A DNA stretch of 64,000 nucleotides from Cellulomonas persica (GTDB lineage: Bacteria > Actinomycetota > Actinomycetes > Actinomycetales > Cellulomonadaceae): positions 1-64,000 of the forward strand of contig NZ_BJUA01000009.1 in the NCBI RefSeq assembly GCF_007989825.1, written 5' to 3'. Below are positions 41,179-49,362 of the stretch, one piece after another. Every line of letters starts with the position of its first letter. The stretch's first letter is position 1. Both the position numbers and the translations under genes were made by a program. The notes under the pieces were generated by a model, which was not told where the DNA came from, made no database searches, and saw only the letters and a list, made by a program, of their open reading frames with translations.

Positions 41179-42446
41179 CCGAGAACCCCGCGCTCGCCAG
41201 GCGGCTCGGCACCGGCGACGCCGTCGTGATCGGCCTCGGGTCGATGATCGGCGCGGGGGTGTTCGCGGCGTTCTCGCCCGCCGCCGCGGCGGCCGGGTCG
41301 GCGCTGCTCGTCGGCCTGGCGGTCGCCGCGCTCGTGGCGTACGCGAACGCGACCGCGTCCGCCCAGCTCGCCGCGCAGTACCCGACCTCGGGCGGCACGT
41401 ACGTCTACGGGCGCGAGCGGCTCGGGCCGTGGTGGGGGTTCCTCGCGGGGTGGGGGTTCGTCATCGGCAAGACCGCGTCCTGCGCAGCGATGGCGCTGAC
41501 GTTCGCGGCGTACGCGGCGCCCGAGGGGTGGGAGCGGCCGGTGGCGGTCGTCGCCGTCGCCGCGCTCGCGGCGGTCAACTACCGCGGCGTGACCCGGACC
41601 GCGCGAGTCGCCCGGATCATCGTCGTCGTCGTGCTGCTGGCTCTCGCCGTCGCGGTCGCCGTGAGCCTGTCCGGGGGTGAGCCGCGGTGGTCGGACGCCA
41701 GCCCGTGGTCGGGTGCGACCGGCGGCTGGTACGGGGTGCTGCAGGCCGCGGGGCTGCTGTTCTTCGCGTTCGCGGGCTACGCGCGCATCGCGACGATGGG
41801 TGAGGAGGTGCGCGACCCGCGCCGGACCATCCCCCGCGCGATCCAGGTCGCGCTGGCGATCACCGTCGTCGTCTACGCGACGGTCGGCGTGACCCTGCTG
41901 GCGACGCTCGGGCCGGACGGCACCGCCGCGACGCCCACGCCGCTGACCGCTGCGGTCGAGCTCGGCGGGCAGGGCTGGGCGGTGACCGTCGTGCGGGTCG
42001 GGGCGGCCGCCGCGTCGCTCGGTGCGCTGCTGGCCCTCATCGCCGGCGTGGGGCGTACGAGCCTCGCGATGGCGCGCGAGGGTGACCTGCCCCGCTGGCT
42101 CGCCGCCGTCCACCCGCGCCACCGCGTCCCGCACCACGCCGAGGTCGCGCTCGCGGTCGTGGTGTGCGTGCTCGTGCTCACGGTCGACCTGCGCGGTGCG
42201 ATCGGCTTCTCGTCGTTCGGCGTGCTGCTCTACTACCTCGTCGCGAACCTCGCCGCGTGGACGCAGGACGACGAGCACCGCCGCTTCCCGCGTGCCCTGC
42301 AGGTGCTCGGTGCGCTCGGCTGTCTCACCCTCGTCGTGACCCTGCCCGCCGCGTCCGTGGCGGTCGGCGCCGTGGTGCTCGTCGTGGGGGTCGGGCTCCG
42401 GCTGTGGCGGACCCGGCGTCCGAGGCGCGGCGCGCCGGCGACGTAG
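41175..42446 (+). CDS. APC-family amino acid/amine permease
   Basis: A 423-residue transporter with about 12 hydrophobic helices. The first helix carries the APC signature GLGSMIGAGVFAAFSPAAAAAG, followed by YPTSGGTYVYGRERLGPWWGFLAGWGF (in parts). The helix VLQAAGLLFFAFAGYARIATMGEEVRDPRRTIPRAI (in parts) contains the FAFAGYARIATMGEEVRDP consensus of the cationic/neutral amino-acid branch. It is translationally coupled to the GNAT gene. Substrate cannot be fixed from sequence. Confidence 0.85.
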   Translation: MTENPALARRLGTGDAVVIGLGSMIGAGVFAAFSPAAAAAGSALLVGLAVAALVAYANATASAQLAAQYPTSGGTYVYGRERLGPWWGFLAGWGFVIGKTASCAAMALTFAAYAAPEGWERPVAVVAVAALAAVNYRGVTRTARVARIIVVVVLLALAVAVAVSLSGGEPRWSDASPWSGATGGWYGVLQAAGLLFFAFAGYARIATMGEEVRDPRRTIPRAIQVALAITVVVYATVGVTLLATLGPDGTAATPTPLTAAVELGGQGWAVTVVRVGAAAASLGALLALIAGVGRTSLAMAREGDLPRWLAAVHPRHRVPHHAEVALAVVVCVLVLTVDLRGAIGFSSFGVLLYYLVANLAAWTQDDEHRRFPRALQVLGALGCLTLVVTLPAASVAVGAVVLVVGVGLRLWRTRRPRRGAPAT

Positions 42447-42459
42447 CCCCTCGCGTGCC

Positions 42460-43233
42460 CTACGCCCCGGTCGCCCCGCCGGTGCCCGGCCGAGGCGCGC
42501 GGGCGTCGACGGGGGAGTCGAACGTCGTGCGGACGCCGCGGGAGAACAGCACGGAGTCCGGCGGGCGGGTCGCGACACCCGGCAGGCCGCACGCCGCGAG
42601 CAGGTGGTCGTCGAGCTCGAGCAGCTCCGCGGTCCGCAGGGGCCACGGCTCGTGCGCGTTCGGCAGGTGCAGCGTGCGGCCGAACGCCCGCGTGTGCAGC
42701 GCCCAGCGCGCGGTGAGGAAGTCCGCCAGCGCGTCGCCGGGTGCGAGCGGCTCACCCGGTCGCACGACGACGCGCGTCGTCGCGTCCCGCGGTCCCGGCC
42801 AGCGCCGCCGGGAGGAGTACGTCACGACGTCGCCCAACTCGGTCACACGCATCCGCGCCCACGTGTACGGAAGCGCCAGCGCCGCGCGTGAGCCCAGGAC
42901 GAACGGCAGCCGGGCCGCCTCGAGGGTCAGGAAGACCACGGCGCGGCGGCCCTGCTCGTCGACCGAGTACAGCCGCACGTTCGTCTCGGGGAACGTGCCG
43001 AGCCACGGGATGCCCGGCCCGCGCGCCGCACCCGCGTCGACCATGCGGAACGGCACGAGGCCGACCCAGCTCGTGCCGTCGTTCACGTCGGGGCGCGTGC
43101 CGGGAGGCAGGAGCGGGGCGACGACGTCCGCCTCGACGCGCCAGTGCAGGAACGTGAGGTCACGCCACGACTGCCGCAGCACCGCACGCCCGCGCAGCGG
43201 CGGCGGAGTCGCGGTGATCGGCTCGGGCTCCAC
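42460..43233 (-). CDS. DUF2071 (YqjF-like) protein
   Basis: A 257-residue protein. DUF2071 landmarks are RQSWRDLTFLHWRVEADVVAPLLPPG (in parts), GTSWVGLVPFRMV, FPETNVRLYSVDEQGRRAVVFLTLEA (in parts) and the late segment LADFLTARWALHTRAFGRTLH. The family is distantly related to acetoacetate decarboxylase folds; its role in bacteria is unknown. GTG 43233 gives the family N-terminus after a short leader. It converges on the APC permease gene with only 13 bases between stops. Confidence 0.78.
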   Translation of the reverse strand: MEPEPITATPPPLRGRAVLRQSWRDLTFLHWRVEADVVAPLLPPGTRPDVNDGTSWVGLVPFRMVDAGAARGPGIPWLGTFPETNVRLYSVDEQGRRAVVFLTLEAARLPFVLGSRAALALPYTWARMRVTELGDVVTYSSRRRWPGPRDATTRVVVRPGEPLAPGDALADFLTARWALHTRAFGRTLHLPNAHEPWPLRTAELLELDDHLLAACGLPGVATRPPDSVLFSRGVRTTFDSPVDARAPRPGTGGATGA

Positions 43234-43311
43234 GCCGCCACTATGCCCCGCCCGCCGAGCCGCCCGCCCGCCCGCCCTCCGGCCACGTCGCTGCTGCGCG
43301 CTGCGCGTTGT

Positions 43312-43350
43312 GGGTGGGCTTGCGCTCGCTGAGCGAGCGCTTCTCCACCC
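43312..43350. repeat. 39-bp palindrome, copy 2 of the dispersed hairpin element
   Basis: Arms of 19 bases around a single central G, with 15 of 19 positions paired. The inner GCGCTCGCT-N-AGCGAGCGC and the outer GGGTGG/CCACCC are identical to the copy at 8718-8756; four inner positions have diverged. It lies between two divergent gene starts (43233 minus, 43394 plus), so it is not a simple terminator. Confidence 0.75.
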
Positions 43351-43393
43351 GATCCGGCCTCCCGCCCCGGGGCGTTTGGGTACATTCCGGGGC

Positions 43394-43969
43394 GTGATCC
43401 GTTCCCGGAGCGTCCTTGCCCTGGTCGTCGTGCCCGTGCTGCTGCTGGGGGCGTGCGCCGGCGAAGGGGGCGCCGGGTCCACGGAACCGGCCGCCGTCGA
43501 CGACATCGCGTCGAAGGCCACGCGTGCGGGGATCGCGCCCGACCTCGTGTACGTCACCGACGTCGAGGGGTTCGACCTCGCGGTGCAGTCCGTCGGGGTC
43601 TCCGGTGACGACGGGTTCTCCGCGACCTACACGCGTGAGGTCGACGACAGGCTGGCGATGGTCGCGCTCAGGACCGCCCGGACGACGGTCGTCGACCCGT
43701 CCGTCGTCGTGCCGTGCGACGAGCTGACGGACACGCCGACGACGCTGCTGTGCGGTGTGGTGCGCGGCGAGGCCTTCGTGTCGCTCGAGGGGACCGACGT
43801 CGACGCCGCGACCCTGCGCGCGGCGGGTGAGGCCGTCCGCGTCCCGACCGTCGGCGAGCTGCCACACCTGTTCTCGGAGGTCCGCGTGCCGGACGGACCC
43901 GTCGAACGCGGCGACCTGCCCGAGGACGGCGACGGCGCCCCGATCGACCCCGGGCACGCCGGCGGCTAG
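43394..43969 (+). CDS. putative lipoprotein of unknown function
   Basis: A 191-residue protein starting at GTG 43394. The N-terminus IRSRSVLALVVVPVLLLGAC is a lipoprotein signal with lipobox LGAC. The mature part is acidic, with two Cys (VVPCDELTD and TLLCGVVRG) that may form a disulfide, and ends with an Asp/Gly-rich tail. No family is recognised. The next gene starts 16 bases later and also encodes a cell-envelope protein, suggesting a two-gene operon. Confidence 0.65.
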   Translation: MIRSRSVLALVVVPVLLLGACAGEGGAGSTEPAAVDDIASKATRAGIAPDLVYVTDVEGFDLAVQSVGVSGDDGFSATYTREVDDRLAMVALRTARTTVVDPSVVVPCDELTDTPTTLLCGVVRGEAFVSLEGTDVDAATLRAAGEAVRVPTVGELPHLFSEVRVPDGPVERGDLPEDGDGAPIDPGHAGG

Positions 43970-43985
43970 CGATGACGAGCCCTGG

Positions 43986-44501
43986 GTGAACGTCCGGCGG
44001 GTCGCGGTCGGAGTCCTGTTCTCGGTCCTGCTCGCGGCCGTGGCGGCGGTCGGTGCGTACGCGTTCCACTGGTACGTGGTGCAGCCGTCCGACGAGGAGC
44101 TGGTGGCACACGCACGCCAGATCGAGCTGGCGGGACTCGTCGCCGACGGCGAACCCGTGGTCAGCGGGAAGTGGGCGCCGTCGTTCGACCGGGGCTCCGT
44201 GGTGGTCGACGCGACGGCGGATCCGACCGTCGACGGCGCGGTCGTCCGGACCGCGCTCGAGGCCCAGGGGTGGGAGGACGCCGAGGTGCAGACGGGTGCC
44301 AGGTCGCAGATCGTGACGGCCTCGCGCGGCGGGGTCGACCTCGCCATCCGCGTGTGGTCACCGGAGGGGGGCGTCGTGGACGTGACGGCGGAGGTGACGC
44401 GGGGTGACAGCTCTCCGTCGTTGGCCGTCACGGTCCTGCTGGGGGCCGGCCTCGGCGTCGTCGCCGGTGCGTGGATCGGCGCGCGAGCCGCGAGGAGGTA
44501 G
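43986..44501 (+). CDS. small membrane protein with two terminal helices
   Basis: A 171-residue protein starting GTG 43986 (VNVRRVAVGVLFSVLLAAVA). A transmembrane helix at about 5-27 is followed by about 110 residues of extracytoplasmic sequence (SDEELVAHARQIELAGLVAD, FDRGSVVVDATADPT) and a second helix near the C-terminus (AVTVLLGAGLGVVAGAWIGARAARR, in parts). The ends would both be cytoplasmic. No family recognised; probably an envelope protein acting with the preceding lipoprotein. Confidence 0.6.
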   Translation: MNVRRVAVGVLFSVLLAAVAAVGAYAFHWYVVQPSDEELVAHARQIELAGLVADGEPVVSGKWAPSFDRGSVVVDATADPTVDGAVVRTALEAQGWEDAEVQTGARSQIVTASRGGVDLAIRVWSPEGGVVDVTAEVTRGDSSPSLAVTVLLGAGLGVVAGAWIGARAARR

Positions 44502-44521
44502 CGGCGCCGAGCAGGCACCGA

Positions 44522-44539
44522 GCCGGGCGCCGGCCCGGC
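44522..44539. terminator. short hairpin terminator
   Basis: GCCGGGC and GCCCGGC (44522-44528, 44533-44539) pair around GCCG. The hairpin lies between the convergent membrane-protein and GNAT genes. Confidence 0.6.
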
Positions 44540-44616
44540 AGTGTGGCGGTCACTGCAGGACGATCGCGTGACCGCTCGCGACGCTCCCGTGGTGGCGACG
44601 CCCCTGACGCGCGGCC

Positions 44617-45189
44617 TCAGTCGTTCGCGGGCCGCCACTCGGAGTCGAGCACCGCGTACAGGTAGGCGTCGTGCCACAGCGGACGACCCGCGTCGTCGGT
44701 GCTGAACGACGCGGACTGCCGGAAGTGCCCCTCGCGCCGCAGACCGAGGCGCTCGAGCAGGCGCCAGGACGCCTCGTTGCGCGGGTCGCAGTGCGCGGTC
44801 ACGCGGTGCGCACCCCACTGGTCGAAGCACACGTCGAGCAGCGCGCGGCACGCCTCGGTCGCGTAACCCCGGTGCCAGTGATCGGGGTGGAAGACATAGC
44901 CGAGGCTGTGGCCGCGCCAGGCGCGCGGCTCGTCGTGGTGCAGGTAGAGGTTCCCGACGAGCGTGCCGTCGTCCTGGAGGCAGACCGCCCAGAACGACGG
45001 GTCGTGCGCACGCGCGGCCGCGAGCTCGTCACACTGCGCGCGCGTCTGCACGTCGTACGGCTCGAACCGCACGGCCTCGGGCCGCGACAGGTAGCCGTGT
45101 AGTCCCTCGCCGTCGTCGGGCGCGAACCGCCGCACGACGAGCCGGTCGGTGCGGATGCGGGACGGGCCGGTGAGGTCCACGGAGGGCAT
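44617..45189 (-). CDS. GNAT-family N-acetyltransferase (RimL-like)
   Basis: A 190-residue acetyltransferase. It shows IRTDRLVVRRFAPDDGEGLH, the strand TLVGNLYLHHDEPRAWRGHS, the acetyl-CoA loop HPDHWHRGYATEACRALLD and the conserved CDPRNEASWRLLERLGLRREG. The last two segments are diagnostic for the RimJ/RimL group. It is preceded by GGAG-like sequence but the ribosome site is weak. It lies next to an SGNH hydrolase gene on the same strand, with 71 bases between; no functional link is evident. Confidence 0.84.
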   Translation of the reverse strand: MPSVDLTGPSRIRTDRLVVRRFAPDDGEGLHGYLSRPEAVRFEPYDVQTRAQCDELAAARAHDPSFWAVCLQDDGTLVGNLYLHHDEPRAWRGHSLGYVFHPDHWHRGYATEACRALLDVCFDQWGAHRVTAHCDPRNEASWRLLERLGLRREGHFRQSASFSTDDAGRPLWHDAYLYAVLDSEWRPAND

Positions 45190-45260
45190 GCCCGCAGCCT
45201 CGCGGCAGCCGGGCGCTGTCGCGTCGGACCTTCGTCCGACGCGCGTCGTCGTCGCCTCGG

Positions 45261-46082
45261 TCAGCGGTGGCGACCGCAGCCCGGCTTCACGTGGCGGAGC
45301 GCCGAGCTCACCGCCGCCGTGTAGGCCTCGTAGCCGTCGGCGTTCGGGTGGAACGAGCCGGGGTCGGTCGCACCGAGGATCCAGGCGTCGGGGGAGTTCG
45401 CGCCGTGGCCGGTGAAGCGCTTGCGCACGTCGACGAACTCGAAGCCCGCACGGGCGCTCGCGGCGGCGATCACCTCGTCGAGGGCGTCCGCGGCGGCGTT
45501 CAGGCCCTCTTGCTCGGCCGGCGACGCCCCGAGGTATGCGCCGAACTCGGGCGAGAACAGCCGCGGGTAACCCGTCACCAGCACGCGGGCGCGCGGGGCG
45601 GCGGTGTCGACCTGGGCGTACAGCGCGTCGAGCAGGGCCGGCAGCTGCGTCCGGATGCGGGTGTCGACGACCGCGACCGCGCCGGCGCACTGCTCGTCGG
45701 TACCGCCGAGGCAGGCGACGACCGCGCTCGCCCAGCCGATGTCGTTGCCGCCGACGGTCACCGTCACGACGTCCGTCCTGCGGTCCAGCGCGTCGAGCTG
45801 ACCGCCGGCGACCAGCGAGGTCGTGGTCGCGCCGGCGCACGCGACGAAGTCGTCCAGGCGCAGTCGATGACGCCCGTCGAGCTGGACGGCGTACGCGCTC
45901 TGCGACCGGCCGCACTCGCCGTACGGCGGGACTCCGTAGCCGGACGCGTATGAGTCACCCAGCGCGTCGTAGACGGCGCGCGGCGGAGCCGCGGGAGCCG
46001 CCGTCGCCGCGGACCCGACGAGGGTGAGGGCACCGATCGTGGCGAGGATCGCGGACCTCGTCGTCCGCGTCATGCGCGTCAT
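45261..46082 (-). CDS. secreted SGNH/GDSL hydrolase
   Basis: A 273-residue exported esterase or lipase. A signal peptide (TRSAILATIGALTLVGSAAT) ends near APAAPP. The SGNH blocks are ALGDSYASGYG (catalytic Ser), CAGATTTSLVAGG, VTVGGNDIGWA (oxyanion Gly and Asn) and GSFHPNADGYEAY (catalytic His). Cys pairs (YGECGRSQ with VACAGA; VACLGG with EQCAGA) are typical of the Streptomyces-like lipase family, so phospholipase or lipase activity is plausible. It has no carbohydrate-binding module, unlike the SGNH gene at 55356. Confidence 0.85.
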   Translation of the reverse strand: MTRMTRTTRSAILATIGALTLVGSAATAAPAAPPRAVYDALGDSYASGYGVPPYGECGRSQSAYAVQLDGRHRLRLDDFVACAGATTTSLVAGGQLDALDRRTDVVTVTVGGNDIGWASAVVACLGGTDEQCAGAVAVVDTRIRTQLPALLDALYAQVDTAAPRARVLVTGYPRLFSPEFGAYLGASPAEQEGLNAAADALDEVIAAASARAGFEFVDVRKRFTGHGANSPDAWILGATDPGSFHPNADGYEAYTAAVSSALRHVKPGCGRHR

Positions 46083-46186
46083 CTTCGCACCGTAGCCACG
46101 CCGCCCGATGCGCGCCGTTCGAGCGGTCTTGCCGCTCGCCAGCGGGCCACGCAGGCCGTGACGCGATCGGGCTGCAGCCGCCGTCG

Positions 46187-46771
46187 TCAGTCGGCTGACG
46201 CGGCCGGTGCGACGCTGCGGACCGCGTGGCGGAGGTAGACCGTGCCGTTGGCGAAGCGGCGGTGGTCCAGCAGCTCCAGGTCGAGGCGGACGTCGGTCGG
46301 CAGCGCGGGCTTGCCGGCGCCGACCGTCACCGGGTGCAGGACCAGCACGCACTCGTCGACGAGCCCGTGCCGGAAGGCCTCCGCCCCGAGCGTCGCACCG
46401 CCGACGCTCAGGTCCTTCGGTGACTGCGCCTTGAGCCGCCGGACCGCGTCCGGGTCGAACCGGGGCTCGAGGCGCGTGCGCGCCGTCGAGACGTCCGCGA
46501 GCGTCGTGGAGTAGACGACCTTGTCGGCGTCACGCCAGACCTGCGCGTACTGCTGGACGACCGCCGGCTCGTCGGCGAGCCACTCGTCGTCCTCCCAGAC
46601 GCGCATCGTCTCGTACATGCGCCGGCCGTACAGCGACGTGCCGATGCCCCGCTCGTGGTCGTTCCAGAACTGGTGCACCTCGTCGTCGGGCACCGACCAG
46701 TCGAACGCACCCGAGGCGTCCTCGAGGTAGCCGTCGAGCGAGGTGTTCGCCGCGTAGATCAGCTTGCCCAT
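46187..46771 (-). CDS. dihydrofolate reductase-family protein (RibD C-terminal type)
   Basis: A 194-residue DHFR-like protein starting MGKLIYAANTSLDGYLEDAS, with RRMYETMRVWEDDE, YSTTLADVSTARTRL, DLSVGGATLGAEAFRHGLVD and the end segment LDLELLDHRRFANGTVYLRH. This matches the DHFR/RibD-C family common in actinobacteria and distinct from FolA. NADPH binding by the GGATLG loop is expected; the substrate is unknown. The ATG is preceded by GGAGGC-like purines. Confidence 0.8.
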   Translation of the reverse strand: MGKLIYAANTSLDGYLEDASGAFDWSVPDDEVHQFWNDHERGIGTSLYGRRMYETMRVWEDDEWLADEPAVVQQYAQVWRDADKVVYSTTLADVSTARTRLEPRFDPDAVRRLKAQSPKDLSVGGATLGAEAFRHGLVDECVLVLHPVTVGAGKPALPTDVRLDLELLDHRRFANGTVYLRHAVRSVAPAASAD

Positions 46772-46806
46772 GAGTGCCTCCGGTCGACGGGGCTCCAGGT
46801 TCTCGC

Positions 46807-46846
46807 GACGCCGCCCCGCGAGCAACGGTGCTCACGGGGCGGCGTC
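46807..46846. terminator. nested hairpin terminator after expansin-CBM2 gene
   Basis: GACGCCGCCCCG (46807-46818) pairs perfectly with 46835-46846. Inside the 16-base loop GAGCA and TGCTC (46820-46824, 46829-46833) pair again. It lies just past the 3' end of the expansin-like gene on the minus strand. Confidence 0.82.
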
Positions 46847-46882
46847 GTCGGGCTGGCCGGACCGGACAGGGCGGGCTCGGCG

Positions 46883-48253
46883 TCAGGCCGCGCAGGTCAG
46901 GGTCGGCGTGCCGGGCGCACCGTTGCCGATGAACCCGAAGGTGGTCGACCCGCCGGACGACACGGCGCCGTTGTACGGCGCGTTGCGGACGGTCAGCGTC
47001 GAACCGGAGCTCGTCGCCACGCCGTTCCAGAGCGAGCTCACCGACGTGCCGGACGCGGTGACCTGCCACGACGTGATCGCCGAGGAACCGGCTGTCACGG
47101 TGATCTCACCCTGGTAGCCGCCGGGCCAGGTGCTGATCGCTCTGAACGTCGCGGTGCAGCCGGACGCGTCGTTCGTGGGCTCGTCCGTCGGCTCGTCGGT
47201 GGGGTCGTCGGTCGGCTCGTCCGTCGGGTCGTCGGTGGGGTCGTCGGTGGGGTCGTCCGTCGGGTCGTCGGTCGGCTCCTCGGTCGGTTCCTGGGTCGGG
47301 TCGGTGCCGCCCGTCGTCGTGTACGAGACGACCGTGCGCGGCGCCGAGCACTTGCCGCCACAGCTCGACGGCAGGGAGAAGGCGTACTCGCGACCTCCGA
47401 AGAGGTACTCGTCGTCGACGTCCTTGACCCGGATCCGGTAGTCCGTGCCGCCCGTCGTCGTCGGCTTGAGCAGGAACGACTGCCCCATGTCGACGTTCAT
47501 CGTGGCGGGCGCCCACGCGCCCCCGGTGAAGTTCTCGACGCCGTGGATGCCGTTGGGCAGGTGGTTGATCGAGACGCCCGCCCACCACTTCTCCGAGCCC
47601 TGGATGAACCCGATCTCGATGTCGCCGGAGTAGTGCGGCGCCTCGATGAACTCCCACGTCACGTGCCGGTTGCCCCAGTGCGCGGGCTCGAGGTCGCCGA
47701 CCGGTGCGCCGTTCTTGACGAACGTATTGATCGACGCGTGTGCCAGATCCAGGTGGTACGGGTCGTCGCGGCACCACGCGTTGGGGTCGCCGCACGAGTC
47801 CGCGACGAGCATGTCGAGCGTCGCGCCGTTGTACTTGTCCTCGACCCACGAGCCGTTGCGGCAGAACGTCTGCCCGGCGGCGCCGTCGTTGAGTCCCGTG
47901 CAGTAGTCGTCGATGGTCACCCGCACCCACCGGCCGCAGTTGCGGCCGTTGTCGAACATGCCGACCTTCGGGTCGTTCGCCGCCATCGGCCGCGGGTACA
48001 TCGCGTAGTCGCCGGGAGTGTCGTAGACGTTCAGCGCGATCCAGTTCTGCGTCTCGAGCTGGTCCTGCGGCAGCCCGCAGCCGCCGTACGGCGAGCCGAG
48101 GTTGTCGAACCAGGTCGCGTTGCCCGTCACCGGCTCGGTCTCGCCGCCCGGGGGCGCCGCCTGGGCCTGCGACTGGACCGCGACGAGCGCGGTTCCCGCC
48201 AGCACCAGCGCGAGCACGCGACCCCAACGGCGTGCGCTTCCTTGCGTCGACAT
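46883..48253 (-). CDS. secreted expansin-like protein with CBM2
   Basis: A 456-residue secreted protein. A signal peptide (about 1-32, ending QAQAAPPG) precedes a double-psi beta-barrel-like region of the expansin/RlpA type (GNATWFDNLGSPYGGCGLPQ, NCGRWVRVTIDDYCTG, ADSCGDPNAWCRDDPYHLDL), then a beta-rich middle part (HYSGDIEIGFIQGSEKWWAG, GQSFLLKPTTTGGTDYRIRV). A linker of EPTDDPTD repeats (about 326-362) and a C-terminal CBM2 (GCTATFRAISTWPGGYQGEI, SLWNGVATSSG, NGAVSSGGSTTFGFIGNG) follow. Paired Cys in the barrel agree with expansins. Such proteins loosen cellulose without hydrolysis. Start ATG 48253. Confidence 0.8.
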   Translation of the reverse strand: MSTQGSARRWGRVLALVLAGTALVAVQSQAQAAPPGGETEPVTGNATWFDNLGSPYGGCGLPQDQLETQNWIALNVYDTPGDYAMYPRPMAANDPKVGMFDNGRNCGRWVRVTIDDYCTGLNDGAAGQTFCRNGSWVEDKYNGATLDMLVADSCGDPNAWCRDDPYHLDLAHASINTFVKNGAPVGDLEPAHWGNRHVTWEFIEAPHYSGDIEIGFIQGSEKWWAGVSINHLPNGIHGVENFTGGAWAPATMNVDMGQSFLLKPTTTGGTDYRIRVKDVDDEYLFGGREYAFSLPSSCGGKCSAPRTVVSYTTTGGTDPTQEPTEEPTDDPTDDPTDDPTDDPTDEPTDDPTDEPTDEPTNDASGCTATFRAISTWPGGYQGEITVTAGSSAITSWQVTASGTSVSSLWNGVATSSGSTLTVRNAPYNGAVSSGGSTTFGFIGNGAPGTPTLTCAA

Positions 48254-48345
48254 GACCGTGCCTTCCCGATGGACGACGAGACGGACCGAGTGTTCACCTG
48301 CACGCCGGAGGGCGGAGGCGGTGGTCCTCACCGCATGCGGGTCCG

Positions 48346-48354
48346 AATCGGTTA
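48346..48354. promoter_or_regulatory. AATCGGTTA motif, possible LacI-type operator
   Basis: AATCGGTTA lies 93 bases upstream of the expansin-like gene. The same nonamer lies at 56720-56728 upstream of the SGNH-RICIN esterase. AAnCGnTT with a central CG is the general form of LacI-family half-palindromic operators. Co-regulation of two polysaccharide-acting secreted proteins is the inference. Confidence 0.4.
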
Positions 48355-48429
48355 TGTGGACGCGCTCAGGCGCGGGCGGACGGCAGCGATGCCCGTCGCC
48401 CAGCCGACGTGGCGTGGGACGCTGCGGGG

Positions 48430-48771
48430 ATGTCGCTCTTGCCGCAGCGGTCCAGGGACGCGCGCAACATGCTCCTCGACGCCGCGCTCGAGTTCGGTGC
48501 GAACTGGCGGCGCGACGTCGCGGAACTCGCCGCGGAGAGGCTGCCGGAGCTGGACGGACAGGAGCGGACCGCGCTCGTCCAGGAGATCACGGACGTCCGC
48601 AGCGGGATCGAGAGCTGGGTCCTGCGACGCTGGGAAGAGGTGGGCGGCAGCTGGTCCCGGGCGGATGCCGAGTCGGCGGAGACGCATGTGCGGACGGCGT
48701 ACCCCTGGGTGGACGAGCGCAACGCGGAGCACGCCGTCAGCCAGGCGACGTACTACGCCTGGCACGGCTGA
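48430..48771 (+). CDS. small hypothetical protein
   Basis: A 113-residue helical, highly charged protein (MSLLPQRSRDARNMLLDAAL, ELAAERLPELDGQERTALVQ, YPWVDERNAEHAVSQATYYA). No membrane segment or signal. The family is not recognised; the pattern of amphipathic helices suggests a cytoplasmic protein. An in-frame upstream start at 48409 would add seven residues. It converges on the MarR gene with four bases between stops. Confidence 0.5.
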   Translation: MSLLPQRSRDARNMLLDAALEFGANWRRDVAELAAERLPELDGQERTALVQEITDVRSGIESWVLRRWEEVGGSWSRADAESAETHVRTAYPWVDERNAEHAVSQATYYAWHG

Positions 48772-48775
48772 GGTG

Positions 48776-49252
48776 TCAGGGCCGGTGCGGCGGGTGCGAG
48801 CCGTGCTCGTCGGAAGCGTGCTCGTCTGAGCGGAGCTCGTCCCAGGCGACGATGCGGGCGAGCAAGGGGACAGCGGCGGCGATCGTCTCCCTCTCCCCGG
48901 GATCGAGGGCTTGGGCGAGTGCGAGGGTGAGCCAGTCGGTCCGGCGCCGGCGTTCGCGCTCGAGCGCCGAGCGGCCCCGCTCGGTGAGCACGAGTGGTGA
49001 CTTGCGGGCGTCCGTGGGGTCCGTCGAGCGGACGACGAGCCCCTCGTCCTCGAGCGTGCGGACCGTGCGCGCCATGGACTGCGGGCGGACGCGCTGTGCG
49101 CCGGCGAGCTCGCTCGTCGTGAGCGCACCTTCGCGTGCGAGCAGCCCGAGGACTGCGGTCAGCGCGTGGGGCCGGGGGTCCTCGGCGCGGCCTCGCCTGA
49201 CGAGTCGGCCGAGCTGGAGTCGCAGCTCGGCGGCCAGGAGTGCGTCGTCCAT
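48776..49252 (-). CDS. MarR-family transcriptional regulator
   Basis: A 158-residue MarR-type protein with the winged helix ALTTSELAGAQRVRPQSMARTVRTLEDEGLVVRSTDPTDARKSPLVLTERG (in parts: RVRPQSMARTVRTLEDEGLV; DPTDARKSPLVLTERG). The C-terminus is Asp/Glu/His-rich (DELRSDEHASDEHGSHPPH). It is divergent from the isochorismatase-like gene, and two palindromes lie in the shared interval, one touching its own start. It very probably represses both genes. Confidence 0.84.
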   Translation of the reverse strand: MDDALLAAELRLQLGRLVRRGRAEDPRPHALTAVLGLLAREGALTTSELAGAQRVRPQSMARTVRTLEDEGLVVRSTDPTDARKSPLVLTERGRSALERERRRRTDWLTLALAQALDPGERETIAAAVPLLARIVAWDELRSDEHASDEHGSHPPHRP

Positions 49253-49261
49253 GCACGCATC

Positions 49262-49337
49262 GTACGTCAGACGTACAGCCGGACTGCGCAGTTTGGCTAG
49301 ACATCCTGCCTGCCCGCCATAGACAGTCTTGCTGTCT
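49262..49337. promoter_or_regulatory. two palindromes in MarR/isochorismatase-like divergent interval
   Basis: GTACGTCAGACGTAC (49262-49276) is a perfect 7+7 palindrome around one A, ten bases before the MarR start. AGACAGTCTTGCTGTCT (49321-49337) has 6-base arms and lies 26 bases before the isochorismatase-like start. Their positions fit binding sites for the MarR protein controlling both directions, although their sequences differ. Confidence 0.55.
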
Positions 49338-49362
49338 TTCTTCGCCCCAGTGAGGAGTCCCC

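Noticed and set aside
47159..47290. Short repeated units that look array-like
   Set aside because: They encode the EPTDDPTD linker of the expansin-CBM2 protein in frame; no constant repeat with unique spacers, so not CRISPR.
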